Positions 14,152 to 14,527 of a stretch of DNA of 14,527 bases are shown here, in pieces. The notes beneath the pieces are model-generated. The model was not told where the DNA came from and did no database searches. It saw nothing but the letters and a program-made list of their open reading frames with translations. Numbering within the stretch: the stretch's first letter is position 1; each line of letters opens with the position of its first letter. Position numbers and translations under genes: made by a program. The DNA comes from Proteobacteria bacterium UBA6492 (GTDB taxonomy: Bacteria; Pseudomonadota; Gammaproteobacteria; UBA6429; Thiohalophilaceae), in NCBI GenBank assembly GCA_002436485.1, contig DJMK01000188.1:1-14527 (forward strand), read 5' to 3'.

Positions 14152-14527
14152 TGCTCTGGTTCAAGGCGCTACATCTGATTTTCATGGTGACCTGGTTTGC
14201 AGGCCTGTTTTACCTGCCACGTCTGTATGTCTATCACGCCATGTCTGATGACCAGGCCAGTATTGACCGCTTCAAGATCATGGAACGTAAGCTCTACTTT
14301 GGCATTATGACGCCGGGCATGGTGCTGACGCTTGTGTTTGGAATCGGCCTGTTGTTTTACAGCAACTACCTCGATCAGTTATGGGTTCAAATCAAGCTGG
14401 GCCTGATTGCCGTACTGGTGATCTACCATATTCACTGCGGCAAGCTGCTGCTGGATTTCAAACATGACCGAAACACGCGCAGCCATGTCTACTTCCGCTG
14501 GTACAATGAATTTCCGGTCATTTTCCT
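14151..14527 (+). CDS. hemJ: HemJ-type protoporphyrinogen IX oxidase, 3' truncated by window end
   Basis: The open frame starts at the ATG that shares its A with the stop of the thioredoxin gene (TAATG) and runs 125 codons to the window edge without a stop. The protein opens with the HemJ pattern ALHLIFMVTWFAGLFYLPRLYVYH, including H8 and R24. It continues with ME-K-L...IMTPGM (44-56), W78..K82 followed by a hydrophobic helix, and H93/H95, which together give about three visible membrane helices. HemJ oxidises protoporphyrinogen IX to protoporphyrin IX in heme synthesis in bacteria lacking HemG or HemY. Usual length is about 140-150 residues, so only the last part is missing. The overlapping start implies translational coupling to the thioredoxin. 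Confidence 0.88.
   Translation, partial: MLWFKALHLIFMVTWFAGLFYLPRLYVYHAMSDDQASIDRFKIMERKLYFGIMTPGMVLTLVFGIGLLFYSNYLDQLWVQIKLGLIAVLVIYHIHCGKLLLDFKHDRNTRSHVYFRWYNEFPVIF

Noticed and set aside
1..14527. Insertion sequence, prophage, tRNA or CRISPR array
   Set aside because: No transposase or integrase motifs, no tRNA cloverleaf or T-loop sequence, and no regularly spaced repeats were seen on either strand.

Overview
The window looks like chromosomal DNA of a mesophilic gammaproteobacterium outside the Enterobacterales, at moderate GC. The rRNA leader has an Escherichia-type P1 promoter, boxB and boxA. The gene order tyrS / M23 peptidase / anmK / erpA / bactofilin / DUF6776 / argC next to a 16S gene is, as I recall it, the order around tyrZ in Pseudomonas aeruginosa. 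I cannot name the genus from the sequence alone.

Layout. Bases 1-18 are the extreme 5' end of a 16S rRNA gene on the minus strand. It is preceded (to about 405) by a leader and two promoter candidates. Next is a signalling block (575-4296). It holds a minus-strand membrane histidine kinase with three PAS domains and a divergent pair of plus-strand genes. One of these encodes a 76-residue unknown protein. The other encodes a response regulator whose N-terminus is a second copy of that same small domain, fused to an Rcp1-like receiver. tyrS (minus) ends 2 bp from the regulator stop. From 5667, on the plus strand, come a GTG-started M23 endopeptidase and anmK (wall remodelling and recycling). 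On the minus strand, read from 12142 down to 8221, are argC, a DUF6776 membrane/coiled-coil protein, a bactofilin, erpA and a short type citrate synthase. On the plus strand from 12288 are a ClC-type chloride/proton antiporter, a membrane-anchored TlpA-like thioredoxin and a HemJ homologue cut by the window end.

How the genes fit together. Most are housekeeping: translation (rrn, tyrS), arginine synthesis (argC), Fe-S delivery (erpA), TCA cycle (gltA) and heme synthesis (hemJ). An envelope theme runs through the M23 peptidase, AnmK, bactofilin and the DUF6776 coiled-coil protein. The kinase/regulator block is the clearest accessory segment: it sits between rrn and tyrS, which are neighbours in the Pseudomonas arrangement. 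The most distinctive observation is the unknown roughly 75-residue domain present twice in tandem, once alone and once fused to the receiver. The copies align without gaps and share a central FKTSDAAL block.

No mobile elements, tRNAs or CRISPR arrays were seen. Promoters, operators and terminators are read by eye and are tentative, except the rRNA P1 promoter and boxA, which are strong matches.
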